Shown: positions 8,265 to 16,525 of the stretch, in pieces
Layout of the letters: the number at the start of each line of letters is the position of its first letter
How positions within the stretch are numbered: the stretch's first letter is position 1
NCBI GenBank assembly: GCA_001023535.1
Contig: CP011020.1
Coordinates: 4,701,727 to 4,765,726, forward strand
Direction: 5' to 3'
From: Pseudomonas chlororaphis
GTDB taxonomy: Bacteria > Pseudomonadota > Gammaproteobacteria > Pseudomonadales > Pseudomonadaceae
Length of the DNA stretch: 64,000 nt
The notes under the pieces: generated by a model
Database searches by the model: none
What the model saw: only the letters and a program-made list of their open reading frames with translations
What the model was told of the DNA's origin: nothing
Translations under genes and position numbers: made by a program

Positions 8265-8408
8265 GACGTCATTCCCTGCATATCTTTGAAGTATCCGTGC
8301 TGTCCAGGCTAAGGCGCGCGATCGTTTCGTACACTCTAGTTAGGATACAATCGAAGATAAACGGGCTTTTATTCCACTTATAATGAACTAAAAGGATGTA
8401 ATCGATTC
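8265..8408. promoter_or_regulatory. Divergent promoter region between MFS exporter and LysR
   Basis: 144 bases. A perfect TATAAT occurs at 8379-8384 on the forward strand, 25 bases before the GTG start of the LysR gene, with only a weak -35 match. AAAAGGA follows at about 8390. The region is AT-rich compared with its flanks, as expected for overlapping divergent promoters and LysR binding sites. Confidence 0.5.
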
Positions 8409-9332
8409 GTGGACAGTCTCAGTGGCGTGACCTCTTTCGTAAAAACCGCCGAGGCGCTGAGTTTTATCAGTGCCGCCAGGGCGTTGGGGATTTCCGCCTC
8501 CGCCGTGGGCAAGAACGTGGCCAAACTGGAGGCCTCGTTGAATGTGCGGCTGCTGCACCGCAGCACGCGCAAAGTCAGCCTGACAGCCGAAGGACAGCTG
8601 TTCTATGAACGCTGCCGAAAGATCCTCGACGACCTTGAAGACGCCCAGGCGATGCTGTCCCACGCCACGCAGGAGCCCCGCGGAAAGCTGCGCGTGAGCC
8701 TGCCCACCATTGGCTATCGCTTTCTGTTGCCGCACATGACGCGGTTCCGCAAGACCTATCCGGACATCGAGCTGGAGCTGGACTTCAACGATCAATTGGT
8801 GGATGTGATCGATGAGGGCTTTGACGTGGTGATTCGCAGCGGCGGCCAGGCCGACTCGAAGTTGATGGCGCGAAAGCTGGGGCCTTTCAAGTTTGTCCTG
8901 TGCGCGTCACCCGATTACTTGCAACGCAAGGGACGGCCCACCGCGATCAGCGACCTCGAACACCACGAGTGCTTGCGTTATCGATTTGTCACGACGGGCA
9001 AAATAATGGACTGGAGCATGTCTGCCGCCCCGGAGTTCGTGCAGTTGCGCCTGCCCACCGCCCTGACGCTGAACAACATGGAGGCCATGTTGATGGCCGT
9101 GGTGGATGGGCACGGAATCGCCTTTGTCCCGGACTTCCTGGCGCGCGAAGCCATCGCCCAAGGTCGCCTGGAAACGCTGCTCGATGGTCACAGCGAAGAC
9201 CAGGGGCAATTCTGGGCACTGTGGCCGTCCAGTCGTCATCTTTCGCCAAAAATCCGCGTATTCGTAGACTTCGCCGCCGAGCACCTGTTTGCCAATCCAC
9301 CGCTGGAGGGCCCGGGCACAGCTCGCTCGTGA
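8409..9332 (+). CDS. LysR-family transcriptional regulator
   Basis: 307 residues starting at a GTG. The N-terminal winged helix-turn-helix is clear (FVKTAEALSFISAARALG, residues 9-26, then LLHRSTRKVSLTAEG). The effector domain has the features of the CrgA-like group (GKLRVSLPTIGYRFLLP; DVVIRSGGQADSKL). It faces away from the 14-helix exporter and probably regulates the two MFS genes in response to an unknown small molecule. Confidence 0.9.
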   Translation: MDSLSGVTSFVKTAEALSFISAARALGISASAVGKNVAKLEASLNVRLLHRSTRKVSLTAEGQLFYERCRKILDDLEDAQAMLSHATQEPRGKLRVSLPTIGYRFLLPHMTRFRKTYPDIELELDFNDQLVDVIDEGFDVVIRSGGQADSKLMARKLGPFKFVLCASPDYLQRKGRPTAISDLEHHECLRYRFVTTGKIMDWSMSAAPEFVQLRLPTALTLNNMEAMLMAVVDGHGIAFVPDFLAREAIAQGRLETLLDGHSEDQGQFWALWPSSRHLSPKIRVFVDFAAEHLFANPPLEGPGTARS

Positions 9333-9415
9333 AGCCTTGCCTGCTCCTAGCAGCCCGAGAACACCGTGGCGAACGCCAAAAGCCGGCAAATTTGCTCTGG
9401 CGTCTGCCGCCTGAA

Positions 9416-9434
9416 TATAATGCGATTCATTATC
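9416..9434. promoter_or_regulatory. Fur box upstream of the ECF sigma gene
   Basis: The 19 bases at this position match the consensus GATAATGATAATCATTATC at 15 of 19 positions, including the full ATTCATTATC-like right half. It ends 18 bases before the chosen start of the sigma factor gene, so Fur-iron would block its promoter when iron is plentiful. Confidence 0.75.
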
Positions 9435-9452
9435 AATTATGTAGTTTCCGGG

Positions 9453-9974
9453 ATGCTGATGCGCAGCAACGACACACTGGGTGATGCCGATCTCGCGCTG
9501 CTCTACCGCAGCCACCATTCGTGGTTGCATGGCTGGCTGAGCCGGCGCATCGGTTGTCGCGAAAGCGCAGCAGACCTGGCGCAGGACACGTTCGTGCGTC
9601 TGCTCAAGTCCCGTCAATCCAGCCCTTTGCGCGAACCGCGCGCGTATCTGAGCAGCATCGCCCGCGGGCTGATGATCGATCGGTACCGCCGTCGCGAGCT
9701 CGAACGTGCCTACTTTGAAAGCCTCGCGCTGCTGCCTGCCCAAGAGGCTCCCTCTGAAGAAGAACGGCTGCTGATTCTCGACAGCCTCGAACGGATCGAC
9801 CGCCTGCTTGACCTGCTCAAGCCGAGAGTGCGCGAGGCGTTTCTGCTCGCCCAGCTCGACGGTTTGACCTGCCTGCAAATCGCCGAAAAATTGGGGGTTT
9901 CCCGTTCTACGGTGGAACGCGACCTGGCCAAGGCCCTGCAACACTGCTATCGCTTGCGCTATGCCGACCAGTGA
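9453..9974 (+). CDS. ECF sigma factor, FecI-like
   Basis: 173 residues from the ATG at 9453. The open frame extends back to 9366, but that would run through the Fur box, and 173 residues is the usual FecI length. Region 2 (LYRSHHSWLHGWLSRRIG, DLAQDTFVRLL, YLSSIARGLMIDRYRRRELE) and region 4 (AFLLAQLDGLTCLQIAEKLGVSRSTVERDLAKAL) are complete. It directs RNA polymerase to the receptor gene downstream when released by FecR. Its end overlaps the FecR gene by 14 bases. Confidence 0.92.
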   Translation: MLMRSNDTLGDADLALLYRSHHSWLHGWLSRRIGCRESAADLAQDTFVRLLKSRQSSPLREPRAYLSSIARGLMIDRYRRRELERAYFESLALLPAQEAPSEEERLLILDSLERIDRLLDLLKPRVREAFLLAQLDGLTCLQIAEKLGVSRSTVERDLAKALQHCYRLRYADQ

Positions 9975-10941
9975 AGCCCGGGGGCTGGACCCGGCCGTGG
10001 TCGACCAGGCGATCCACTGGCTGGTGCGCCTGCGCTTCAACCCGGCCGATGAGCAAACCCAACGCACCTTCGAGCACTGGCTGGCCCAGCGGCCGGAGCA
10101 TCGGTTGGCGTGGCAACGTGTCGAAGCGCTTGGCGATGACTTCGCCGGTATCCCGCCTGATCTGGCCCGGCACACCCTCAAGGGCACGCGCTCAGGCCTG
10201 CATCGGCGCCAGAGCCTGAAGCTGCTGGGCATGTTTGCCACGGCAGGCGGCGCGGCCTGGCTCAGCCGGGACTACACGCCGCTGCCGGCCCTGCTCGCCC
10301 AACAGCACAGCAAAACCGGCGAGCGCAAACGCGTCCAACTCGACGATGGCAGTCTTATCCAGCTCAACAGCGACAGTGCCGTCGACAGCGACTTCACCGC
10401 AGAAAGGCGTCTGGTGATTCTGCGGCGCGGCGAAATCATCGTGAACACCGGTGCGGATGCCGGCGCGGCGCAACCGCGTCCATTCTGGCTGCAGACCCGC
10501 GACGGGTTCATACGCACCCTCAATGCCCGCTTCCTGGCGCACGAGCGTGACGACGGCACCCTCCTCGCGGTGCAGTCGGGCGCCGTCACGGTGTTTCCCG
10601 GGTCCAGTCGAAGCCTGGCCAGCGACACCGTCCAAGCCGCCAACCAACGGTTGTTCACCGCCAAGGGCGTGGCTGAGTTCCAGGACAACGGCCTGGACCT
10701 ATGGAGTTGGAGCGACGGCGTGATCAGCGCCCGCCACATGCGCCTCGATGATTTTATCGAGGCCTTGTCGCGCTATCGCCCCGGCGTGTTGCGCTGCGCC
10801 AAAGAAGTCTCGGGGCTGCGCGTTTCCGGCACTTTCCAGCTCGCCGATACCGATCAGGTACTGGCCTTGGTTGCGCAGTCATTGCAGTTGCGCATCGATT
10901 ATCGAACCCACTATTGGGTGACCTTGAGCGCCGCCAGCTGA
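9961..10941 (+). CDS. FecR-family anti-sigma factor
   Basis: 326 residues. The cytoplasmic N-terminus carries the anti-sigma signature (AIHWLVRLRFNPADEQTQRTFEHWLAQRPEHRLAWQRVEAL), followed by one membrane segment near residues 88-105 (LKLLGMFATAGGAAWLS) and a periplasmic FecR domain (RKRVQLDDGSLIQLNSDSAV). It transmits occupancy of the outer-membrane receptor to the sigma factor. The start overlaps the sigma gene, so the pair is co-translated. Confidence 0.92.
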   Translation: MPTSEARGLDPAVVDQAIHWLVRLRFNPADEQTQRTFEHWLAQRPEHRLAWQRVEALGDDFAGIPPDLARHTLKGTRSGLHRRQSLKLLGMFATAGGAAWLSRDYTPLPALLAQQHSKTGERKRVQLDDGSLIQLNSDSAVDSDFTAERRLVILRRGEIIVNTGADAGAAQPRPFWLQTRDGFIRTLNARFLAHERDDGTLLAVQSGAVTVFPGSSRSLASDTVQAANQRLFTAKGVAEFQDNGLDLWSWSDGVISARHMRLDDFIEALSRYRPGVLRCAKEVSGLRVSGTFQLADTDQVLALVAQSLQLRIDYRTHYWVTLSAAS

Positions 10942-10975
10942 GTGACGTTCTCGTTGCGCAACCTTATCAAATAAA

Positions 10976-10994
10976 AATGAGGTGATTTCTCATT
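10976..10994. promoter_or_regulatory. Inverted repeat before the TonB receptor gene
   Basis: AATGAG (10976-10981) and CTCATT (10989-10994) flank a 7-base centre in an AT-rich patch 69 bases before the receptor start. It could be part of the promoter recognised by the neighbouring ECF sigma factor or a weak second iron-regulatory site. No reliable ECF -35/-10 pair can be assigned by eye. Confidence 0.35.
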
Positions 10995-11062
10995 CTCGTT
11001 CGGCATGTAAGAAAGGCCGACATACAGGCCGATCTGCCGATCCCCTTTCACGGAGCGAGTAA

Positions 11063-13435
11063 ATGAGTTCGTCCCTGGTTCCACAGCGCCTTCGACTGAA
11101 TCGCGCCCTGCACGGCGCGGTCTTTGGCGTCATCGTCAGCAGCTACGCGCTACCGTCCCTGGCGCAAACCTCAAGCGTCGAGCAGCCCCACGCCGTTCAC
11201 CACTGGAACATCCCTGCCGGTCCACTGGCACCGGCGCTGGATCGCTTTGCGCGTGAAGCCGGCATCAGTCTTTCCTTCGATGCGCCAAGCGTCGCGAACC
11301 GCACGACCTCGGGTGTGAGCGGCGCACTCGATACCCCTCAAGCCCTGTCGGCGCTGTTACAGGGAAGCGACATGGAGATTCAAAAGCAAGGCCCGAACGC
11401 TTACCTGCTGACGCCGCAAGCCAAGGTGGACGGCGAACTGGACGACTATCGCCTCGCCCCCATCCTCGTCAACGCCAAGGCCCGGGTCGATGGCACCGAG
11501 GACACCCAGTCGGTGGTCGCCCAGGAACTCTGGGTCGGTGGCAAGGTGGCCACCAGCATTCTCAACACGCCCGCCTCGGTTTCCGTGGTAACCGACAAGG
11601 AAATGCAGCAACGCAGCGCCAGCACCACGGAAGAATTGCTGCAGTACACGCCGGGGGTGATCACCGACTATTACGGCACTGACGACCGCAACGATTACTT
11701 CCAGATCCGCGGCTTCCAGGCCACCACCTATCGGGATGGCCTGACCCTGGGCTCGATGCGCGGTGTGCGCGAGGAACCGTTCGCCTATGAACGCGTTGAA
11801 GTGATACGCGGGGCCAACTCCACGTTGTTCGGCCCCGCCGACCCGGGCGGCTCGGTGAACTTCGTCAGCAAGAAGCCGCGCTTCGAAAAGTTCGGCCAGG
11901 GCTATGTCACCTACGGCTCTTTCGACCACGCCGAAACCGGCATCGACGTCGGCGACTCGCTGAATGAAGACAAGACCGTGGCCGGTCGCTTCACGGCAAA
12001 AATGCAAGACAGTGAGCGCGAGTACGACCACTCCCAGGACGACAACAAGTTTGTGATGGGCGGTCTGACCTGGTCACCCACCGACTTCACCTCGGCCTCG
12101 GTGATCGTGGACTACCTGAAAACCCAAAGCTCGCCCAACAGTGGCGGTTACCCGCTGGACAAGGAATACGACCGCAAGAAGTTCTACGGCGAACCCAGCT
12201 ACAACTTCCACGATGTCGAACGCACCAACCTCAGCGGCACCTTCAGCCATGACTTCGACAATGGTTTCGTCTTGCGCAGCAACCTGCGCTACAGCGAGCT
12301 GACCGATGATTTCGGCTATGTGTTCCTCAGCGACTCCACCACGCGCACCGGCACCACCGTGCCTCGCTACATCTTTGGCACGGACAGCGAAGCCGAGCAA
12401 CTGAACGGCAACTTGATGCTGCAATACGATGCCCGCTTCGAAAACATCGACAGCAGCACCTTGGTGGGCGTGGAGTATGGCGACTCCTCGACCGAGGAAC
12501 GATCTGTCTATGCCCCAACCGGCTCCATCGACCTGGCCAACCCGGTGTTCACCGGCGTTCCACGCGGCGTAGCGCCCTATAGCAATGACAAGCTCGATAC
12601 CAAGACCAAGGCCGTGTTCCTGCAACAGAACCTGTCCTTCTACGAGCGCTTTATCGTCACCGCCGGTGTGCGTAACGACTCGATGGACCTGTCCAGCACC
12701 GACATCAACCGCGTAAAAGAGTCGGACAACTTCTCCGAGACGTCCTATCGTGGCGCGCTGACCTACATCGTCAACGACGAAGTTTCCACCTACATCAGCA
12801 TGGTCGAGTCGGTCTCGCCACCAACGGTGGGGGTCATTCCGAAAACCGGCAAACAATATGAGGTGGGGGTAAAATATGCGCCCATCGGCATGGACGCGTT
12901 GTTCTCGGCGGCCGTCTACGACCTGACCCAGGAAAATGTCAGCATCGCCGTGGTACTGCCCAGCGGTGTCATCGAACAACAAACCGTGGGTGAATCACGG
13001 GTCCGCGGACTGGACCTGGAAGCCAAGGCCGAGCTGACCCCCAACCTGAGCCTGGTGGGTGGTTATTCCTACATGGAGTCCGAAGTGTTGCGCGGCACGC
13101 TGTATGACGGCAGCTCACTCAAGGGCAATGAATTCGCCACGGCGCCAAAACACTCCGCATCGCTGTGGACCTACTACAACGTACCCGACACCGATGTCAG
13201 CGTTGGCCTGGGTGCACGCTATGTGGGCGCTTACTACTTCGACGCGGCCAACACCGACACCAGCGATGGCACGACACTGTTCGACGCGGCGTTCAACTAC
13301 AAACTCTTCAAAGGCACCGACCTGGCGATCAACGTCAGCAACCTGCTGGATGAGCAGCATGTGGTCGGCTCAGGGACCGCGAACTACTACAACCCCGGCC
13401 GCGAAATCACCGCGAAGCTGAGTTACAACTGGTAA
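11063..13435 (+). CDS. TonB-dependent siderophore receptor with STN signalling domain
   Basis: 790 residues. A signal peptide ends near residue 35 (PSLAQ). Residues about 48-120 form the STN domain (WNIPAGPLAPALDRFAREAG), which marks a transducer that signals through FecR. The plug follows (SILNTPASVSVVTDKEM; RGFQATTYRDGL; YERVEVIRGANSTLFGPADPGG), then the beta-barrel ending with the aromatic terminus SYNW. The layout and the GRE.TAKL C-terminal motif are those of ferrichrome/hydroxamate-type receptors (FoxA/FiuA-like), but the ligand cannot be named. The gene follows its own sigma and anti-sigma factors. Confidence 0.93.
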   Translation: MSSSLVPQRLRLNRALHGAVFGVIVSSYALPSLAQTSSVEQPHAVHHWNIPAGPLAPALDRFAREAGISLSFDAPSVANRTTSGVSGALDTPQALSALLQGSDMEIQKQGPNAYLLTPQAKVDGELDDYRLAPILVNAKARVDGTEDTQSVVAQELWVGGKVATSILNTPASVSVVTDKEMQQRSASTTEELLQYTPGVITDYYGTDDRNDYFQIRGFQATTYRDGLTLGSMRGVREEPFAYERVEVIRGANSTLFGPADPGGSVNFVSKKPRFEKFGQGYVTYGSFDHAETGIDVGDSLNEDKTVAGRFTAKMQDSEREYDHSQDDNKFVMGGLTWSPTDFTSASVIVDYLKTQSSPNSGGYPLDKEYDRKKFYGEPSYNFHDVERTNLSGTFSHDFDNGFVLRSNLRYSELTDDFGYVFLSDSTTRTGTTVPRYIFGTDSEAEQLNGNLMLQYDARFENIDSSTLVGVEYGDSSTEERSVYAPTGSIDLANPVFTGVPRGVAPYSNDKLDTKTKAVFLQQNLSFYERFIVTAGVRNDSMDLSSTDINRVKESDNFSETSYRGALTYIVNDEVSTYISMVESVSPPTVGVIPKTGKQYEVGVKYAPIGMDALFSAAVYDLTQENVSIAVVLPSGVIEQQTVGESRVRGLDLEAKAELTPNLSLVGGYSYMESEVLRGTLYDGSSLKGNEFATAPKHSASLWTYYNVPDTDVSVGLGARYVGAYYFDAANTDTSDGTTLFDAAFNYKLFKGTDLAINVSNLLDEQHVVGSGTANYYNPGREITAKLSYNW

Positions 13436-13549
13436 GTCTGCTGTTTATGGCGGTGCTCGACTTGATGCGGTCAGTTATCGAACAGGGTTCTATGGGCCCG
13501 ACCAGCATCAAGGCTTGCTGCCTCACGACAACCGGTATGCGGCAACCCG

Positions 13550-13577
13550 TTGAGTATCCCTGCAAACGATGTAGACT
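13550..13577 (+). promoter_or_regulatory. Possible sigma-70 promoter of higBA
   Basis: TTGAGT (13550-13555) and TAGACT (13572-13577) are separated by 16 bases and lie just upstream of the palindromic operator. The match is moderate; it is proposed mainly because the operator begins four bases after the -10 element. Confidence 0.4.
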
Positions 13578-13580
13578 CGC

Positions 13581-13599
13581 CTTAACGAATAACGTTAAG
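13581..13599. promoter_or_regulatory. HigA-type operator palindrome
   Basis: CTTAACG (13581-13587) and CGTTAAG (13593-13599) are perfect 7-base arms around AATAA, ending ten bases before the toxin start. HigA antitoxins bind such palindromes over their own promoter, so this is probably the autoregulatory site. Confidence 0.65.
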
Positions 13600-13608
13600 C
13601 ATTAAGCT

Positions 13609-13887
13609 ATGATCCGAAGCTTCAAATGCGCCGACATCCAAGCCCTTTTTGAAACCGGCAAGGCCCGGCGCTGGGCCGCTATCCTTTCAGTTGCGGAACG
13701 AAAGCTGGGGATGCTCAACGCAGCGGTCGAACTCAATGACCTCTGCTCCCCACCGGGAAACAGGCTGGAGCCGCTGCAGGGCGACAGACAGGGTCAGCAC
13801 AGCATTCGGATCAATGGTCAGTACCGAATCTGTTTTGTCTGGGGCATCAATGGCCCCGAACAGGTAGAAATCGTCGATTATCACTGA
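13609..13887 (+). CDS. higB: HigB-type toxin (RelE/ParE superfamily)
   Basis: 92 residues with the HigB pattern: IRSFKCADIQALFETG at the N-terminus, LEPLQGDRQGQHSIRINGQYRICFVW in the core and VEIVDYH at the C-terminus, where the last His and the Arg residues form the ribosome-dependent mRNA endonuclease site in the family. Length is normal and the frame is intact. It is followed after eight bases by the antitoxin gene, the toxin-first order typical of higBA. Confidence 0.92.
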   Translation: MIRSFKCADIQALFETGKARRWAAILSVAERKLGMLNAAVELNDLCSPPGNRLEPLQGDRQGQHSIRINGQYRICFVWGINGPEQVEIVDYH

Positions 13888-13895
13888 GGTGAGCC

Positions 13896-14201
13896 ATGTT
13901 TAAGAACGGCATGAGGCCTGTACATCCCGGGGAAATTCTCAAAGAAGAATACCTGGAACCACTTGGTCTTTCGGCAGCCGCGCTTGCAAGGGCTTTGCAC
14001 GTTTCGGCTCCCACGATAAATGACATTGTGTTGAAGCGTCGCAGCATCAGCGCAGATGTTGCCTTGCGCTTGGCAGCCGCGTTGGATACGTCAGCGCAAT
14101 TTTGGCTGAACCTGCAGATTGCCTATGATTTACGTACAGCCGAGATTGCTAAAGGTGAGCAGATCTACCGGGAAGTGGAGAAGGTTCCTCACTGCGCATA
14201 A
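13896..14201 (+). CDS. higA: HigA-type antitoxin (XRE helix-turn-helix)
   Basis: 101 residues: MRPVHPGEILKEEYLEPLGL at the start, then the helix-turn-helix AAALARALHVSAPTINDIV, and RRSISADVALRLAAALDTSAQFWLNLQ, the standard HigA arrangement. GAGGTGA precedes the ATG. It neutralises HigB and represses the operon, most likely through the palindrome at 13581-13599. Confidence 0.93.
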   Translation: MFKNGMRPVHPGEILKEEYLEPLGLSAAALARALHVSAPTINDIVLKRRSISADVALRLAAALDTSAQFWLNLQIAYDLRTAEIAKGEQIYREVEKVPHCA

Positions 14202-14220
14202 CTAAAAGTACCGCGGCGCA

Positions 14221-15702
14221 TCAAATACCCGGGCCGCTGACGCGGGCCGGCAGCCTGGCCAGGCGATCCCACCCGTCTGCGCTGATCTGCGAGCCATTGC
14301 GCAACGACAACCTTTCCAGCGGCAACCCTTCCAGCACCGACACCATGGCCGACGTAAGCCGCGACTCCCCCGGCCCCGCCTCAAGCGTCAGATCCCGCAA
14401 CGGCAGCCCGGCCAGATGGGCGACGCCGGCATCGGTCAGCCACGGGCTTTCATACAAGCCCAGGCGTTGCAACGGCAGGTTACGCAGACACGCCAGGTCG
14501 CTGTCGCGCAGGTCCAGGCCGCTGATTTCCAGTTGCTCCAACGGCAATCCCAGTTCGGTGAGCTTGCGCAACACCTTGCCATCCACGCCCTGACAGAAAC
14601 TCAGACTCAATCGCTTCAGCGGCAGGCCGGCCAGTTGTTTGAGTTCCTTCCAGGTGACCTCGTTCAAGGACAGGTCGAGCGCCTCCAGCCCCAACCCTTC
14701 AAGATCGCGCAACGTCTGCGCGCTGATCCCCTGCACATCGCAGAGCCCAAGCCGCTTGAGTGGAAAACCGTGCAGTACATCGAGTCGCTCGATCATTTGC
14801 CGTGAGCCCTTGAGGTCCAGGTCGGCGAGCGGCATGCCTTCGAGCCCTTCGAAATCGTCCTCGCAAACATACGCCGCGTGAAGTGACAGTCGCTCGAGGG
14901 GCAGATCGCGAATGGCTTGGAGCGCGGCATCGCTCGCGTAGCAATCGTTCAGGCTCAATGACCGCAACGCCGTTAGCGCGCTGAGCCACGCAGGATCTTG
15001 CAGGATGGCGCTGCTGGAGCCGACGCTCAGTTGTTCCAGTGGCTGCGCGCACAGGTGCCGCATACCGGCAGAAGTCAGCGCCCCTGCACAGCCCAAGGTG
15101 AGCGAGCGCAACGAGAAAGACGACAACGCGCGAAGGCCGTCATCGGTGATGTCATCGCAGCGGTTCAACGACAACGTCTGCAACGGGCTGCCGGCCAATC
15201 GCCGAAGAAAACCGTCGTCGAAGTCCTCACCGTAGGTGTCCAGCTTCAAGTGCCGCAGACGTTCGAGCGACGGGAGGCTGGTGGCGTCATCGCTGCGGGC
15301 AAAGCCGCTGATGGCCAGGCTTTCGAGGGCGACACCCGGCAAACGCCCCCAGATGTCCGGCCCGCAACAAAACCTCGGGCCGTTAAGCACCAGTGTCCGC
15401 AACGGCAACCCAGCCAGGGCATCGAGCCACTGCGACTCGGCCTCCTCCAGCACCACCTGGTCCACCGGCAGGCCACGCAACTGCGGCAATAAAGGGCCGG
15501 GGCGATTGCAATGGGGCGTGACGTTCAACGCGGCAATCACCGCCATCGCAGCCGGGTCACACAACCCGGCCGCCACCCGCACGCCCGCCAGGGAAACCTC
15601 GGCGCCATCGAGCAGATCACGATAAAGGGAGGCACGCGCCGCCACGTCATCGGGTGCGCGGGCGAGGTGGGCGGTCAGGGCGTCGCGGTTGGGGGTTGGC
15701 AC
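14221..15702 (-). CDS. Leucine-rich-repeat protein of unknown role
   Basis: 493 residues starting at a GTG at 15702 with no good ribosome site. After an N-terminal segment (LTAHLARAPDDVAARASLYRDL, similar in style to the short repeat-companion domain found with such proteins), the chain is built of about 15 leucine-rich repeats with cores such as LPLERLSL, LPLQRLGL and LPLKRLSL, spaced roughly 20-25 residues. No signal peptide or membrane segment is seen, so it is probably cytoplasmic or delivered by another route. LRRs bind proteins; the partner is unknown. Its leader shares a sequence block with the DUF6124 gene at 16526-16867. Confidence 0.8.
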   Translation of the reverse strand: MPTPNRDALTAHLARAPDDVAARASLYRDLLDGAEVSLAGVRVAAGLCDPAAMAVIAALNVTPHCNRPGPLLPQLRGLPVDQVVLEEAESQWLDALAGLPLRTLVLNGPRFCCGPDIWGRLPGVALESLAISGFARSDDATSLPSLERLRHLKLDTYGEDFDDGFLRRLAGSPLQTLSLNRCDDITDDGLRALSSFSLRSLTLGCAGALTSAGMRHLCAQPLEQLSVGSSSAILQDPAWLSALTALRSLSLNDCYASDAALQAIRDLPLERLSLHAAYVCEDDFEGLEGMPLADLDLKGSRQMIERLDVLHGFPLKRLGLCDVQGISAQTLRDLEGLGLEALDLSLNEVTWKELKQLAGLPLKRLSLSFCQGVDGKVLRKLTELGLPLEQLEISGLDLRDSDLACLRNLPLQRLGLYESPWLTDAGVAHLAGLPLRDLTLEAGPGESRLTSAMVSVLEGLPLERLSLRNGSQISADGWDRLARLPARVSGPGI

Positions 15703-15729
15703 GGGCTGGAGGTCCGAAGTGAGTATTAA

Positions 15730-15755
15730 GGTGGCAGCCCACGCAGGTTAGCAGA
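15730..15755 (-). repeat. Leader element shared with the DUF6124 gene (copy 1)
   Basis: GGTGGCAGCC at 15730-15739 and CGCAGGTTAGCAGA at 15742-15755 recur in the same order at 16918-16944. Both copies lie shortly upstream of a leftward gene, so they are oriented alike relative to those genes. The CTGCTAA arm that pairs with TTAGCAG in the second copy is absent here. Confidence 0.6.
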
Positions 15756-15922
15756 GGCGCAATCCTTTATCGGCGCAATCCTGCACCGAAATGATTTCGT
15801 CAGTGAGCGCTCAACGCTGGGAAACCAGCACCGTATCAAGGCCCTGCTGTAAGCTTGCGACGACAAAATCAGGCACGGGCAGCGACTGGCCAATCAAAGC
15901 ATGACATTGAGGCTCAAGCCGT

Positions 15923-16468
15923 ATGGACACCAAGCGACTCAACGAAACCAGCAAGTTCCTGAGCTATGTTCTCAGGCATGAACCACAAGCGATCGGTTTA
16001 CAACTGGACGGCGAAGGCTGGGCAGACATTGGATCGTTAATAGCCGGCGCTGCGTGTGACGGCCGATCCCTGGATATCGCCCTGATCCAAGCCGTCGTCG
16101 ACAGCAGCGATAAAAAACGCTTCAGTCTCTCCGAAGATGGCTTGCGTATTGGCGCCGTACAGGGGCACTCCAACGCCAGCGTCCGCATTCAATACATAGA
16201 GAAAGAGCCACCAGCGCTTCTTTATCACGGCACTGCAACACGCTTTCTGGACTCAATCAGAGAAAAAGGCCTGATCGCTGGCTCGCGTCATCATGTGCAC
16301 CTGTCACAGGACATGCCAACAGCGATCGCGGTTGGACAGCGTTACGGCAAGCCCGTAGTGCTTGAAGTTGAAGCGCTGCGAATGCATCAGCAGGGCTTCA
16401 GTTTTTTTCAAGCCGATAACGGGGTCTGGTTGACGGACCATGTGCCGGCCAACTTTCTGTCAATGTGA
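15923..16468 (+). CDS. kptA: RNA 2'-phosphotransferase KptA/Tpt1
   Basis: 181 residues, the full length for bacterial KptA. Family motifs are present: SKFLSYVLRHEP with Arg18-His19, QGHS with His82, LLYHGT, RHHVHLS and GVWLTDHVP. Tpt1 enzymes transfer an internal 2'-phosphate of RNA to NAD+. In the motif that usually reads IRAxQGHS this protein has IGAVQGHS, so Gly77 stands where a conserved, catalytically important Arg is normally found; an Arg sits two residues earlier. The role in bacteria is unclear; RNA repair or end modification has been proposed for the family. It ends at a strong terminator. Confidence 0.93.
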   Translation: MDTKRLNETSKFLSYVLRHEPQAIGLQLDGEGWADIGSLIAGAACDGRSLDIALIQAVVDSSDKKRFSLSEDGLRIGAVQGHSNASVRIQYIEKEPPALLYHGTATRFLDSIREKGLIAGSRHHVHLSQDMPTAIAVGQRYGKPVVLEVEALRMHQQGFSFFQADNGVWLTDHVPANFLSM

Positions 16469-16485
16469 GTCAAGCAAAGAGGCAC

Positions 16486-16519
16486 AAAAAAGGGTTTGAT
16501 CATCGATCAAACCCTTTTT
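16486..16519. terminator. Bidirectional rho-independent terminator
   Basis: GGGTTTGATC (16492-16501), a 3-base loop, and GATCAAACCC (16505-16514) are flanked by A5 on the left and T5 on the right. It can end both the rightward kptA transcript and the leftward DUF6124 transcript that converge here. Confidence 0.93.
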
Positions 16520-16525
16520 CAGTTT

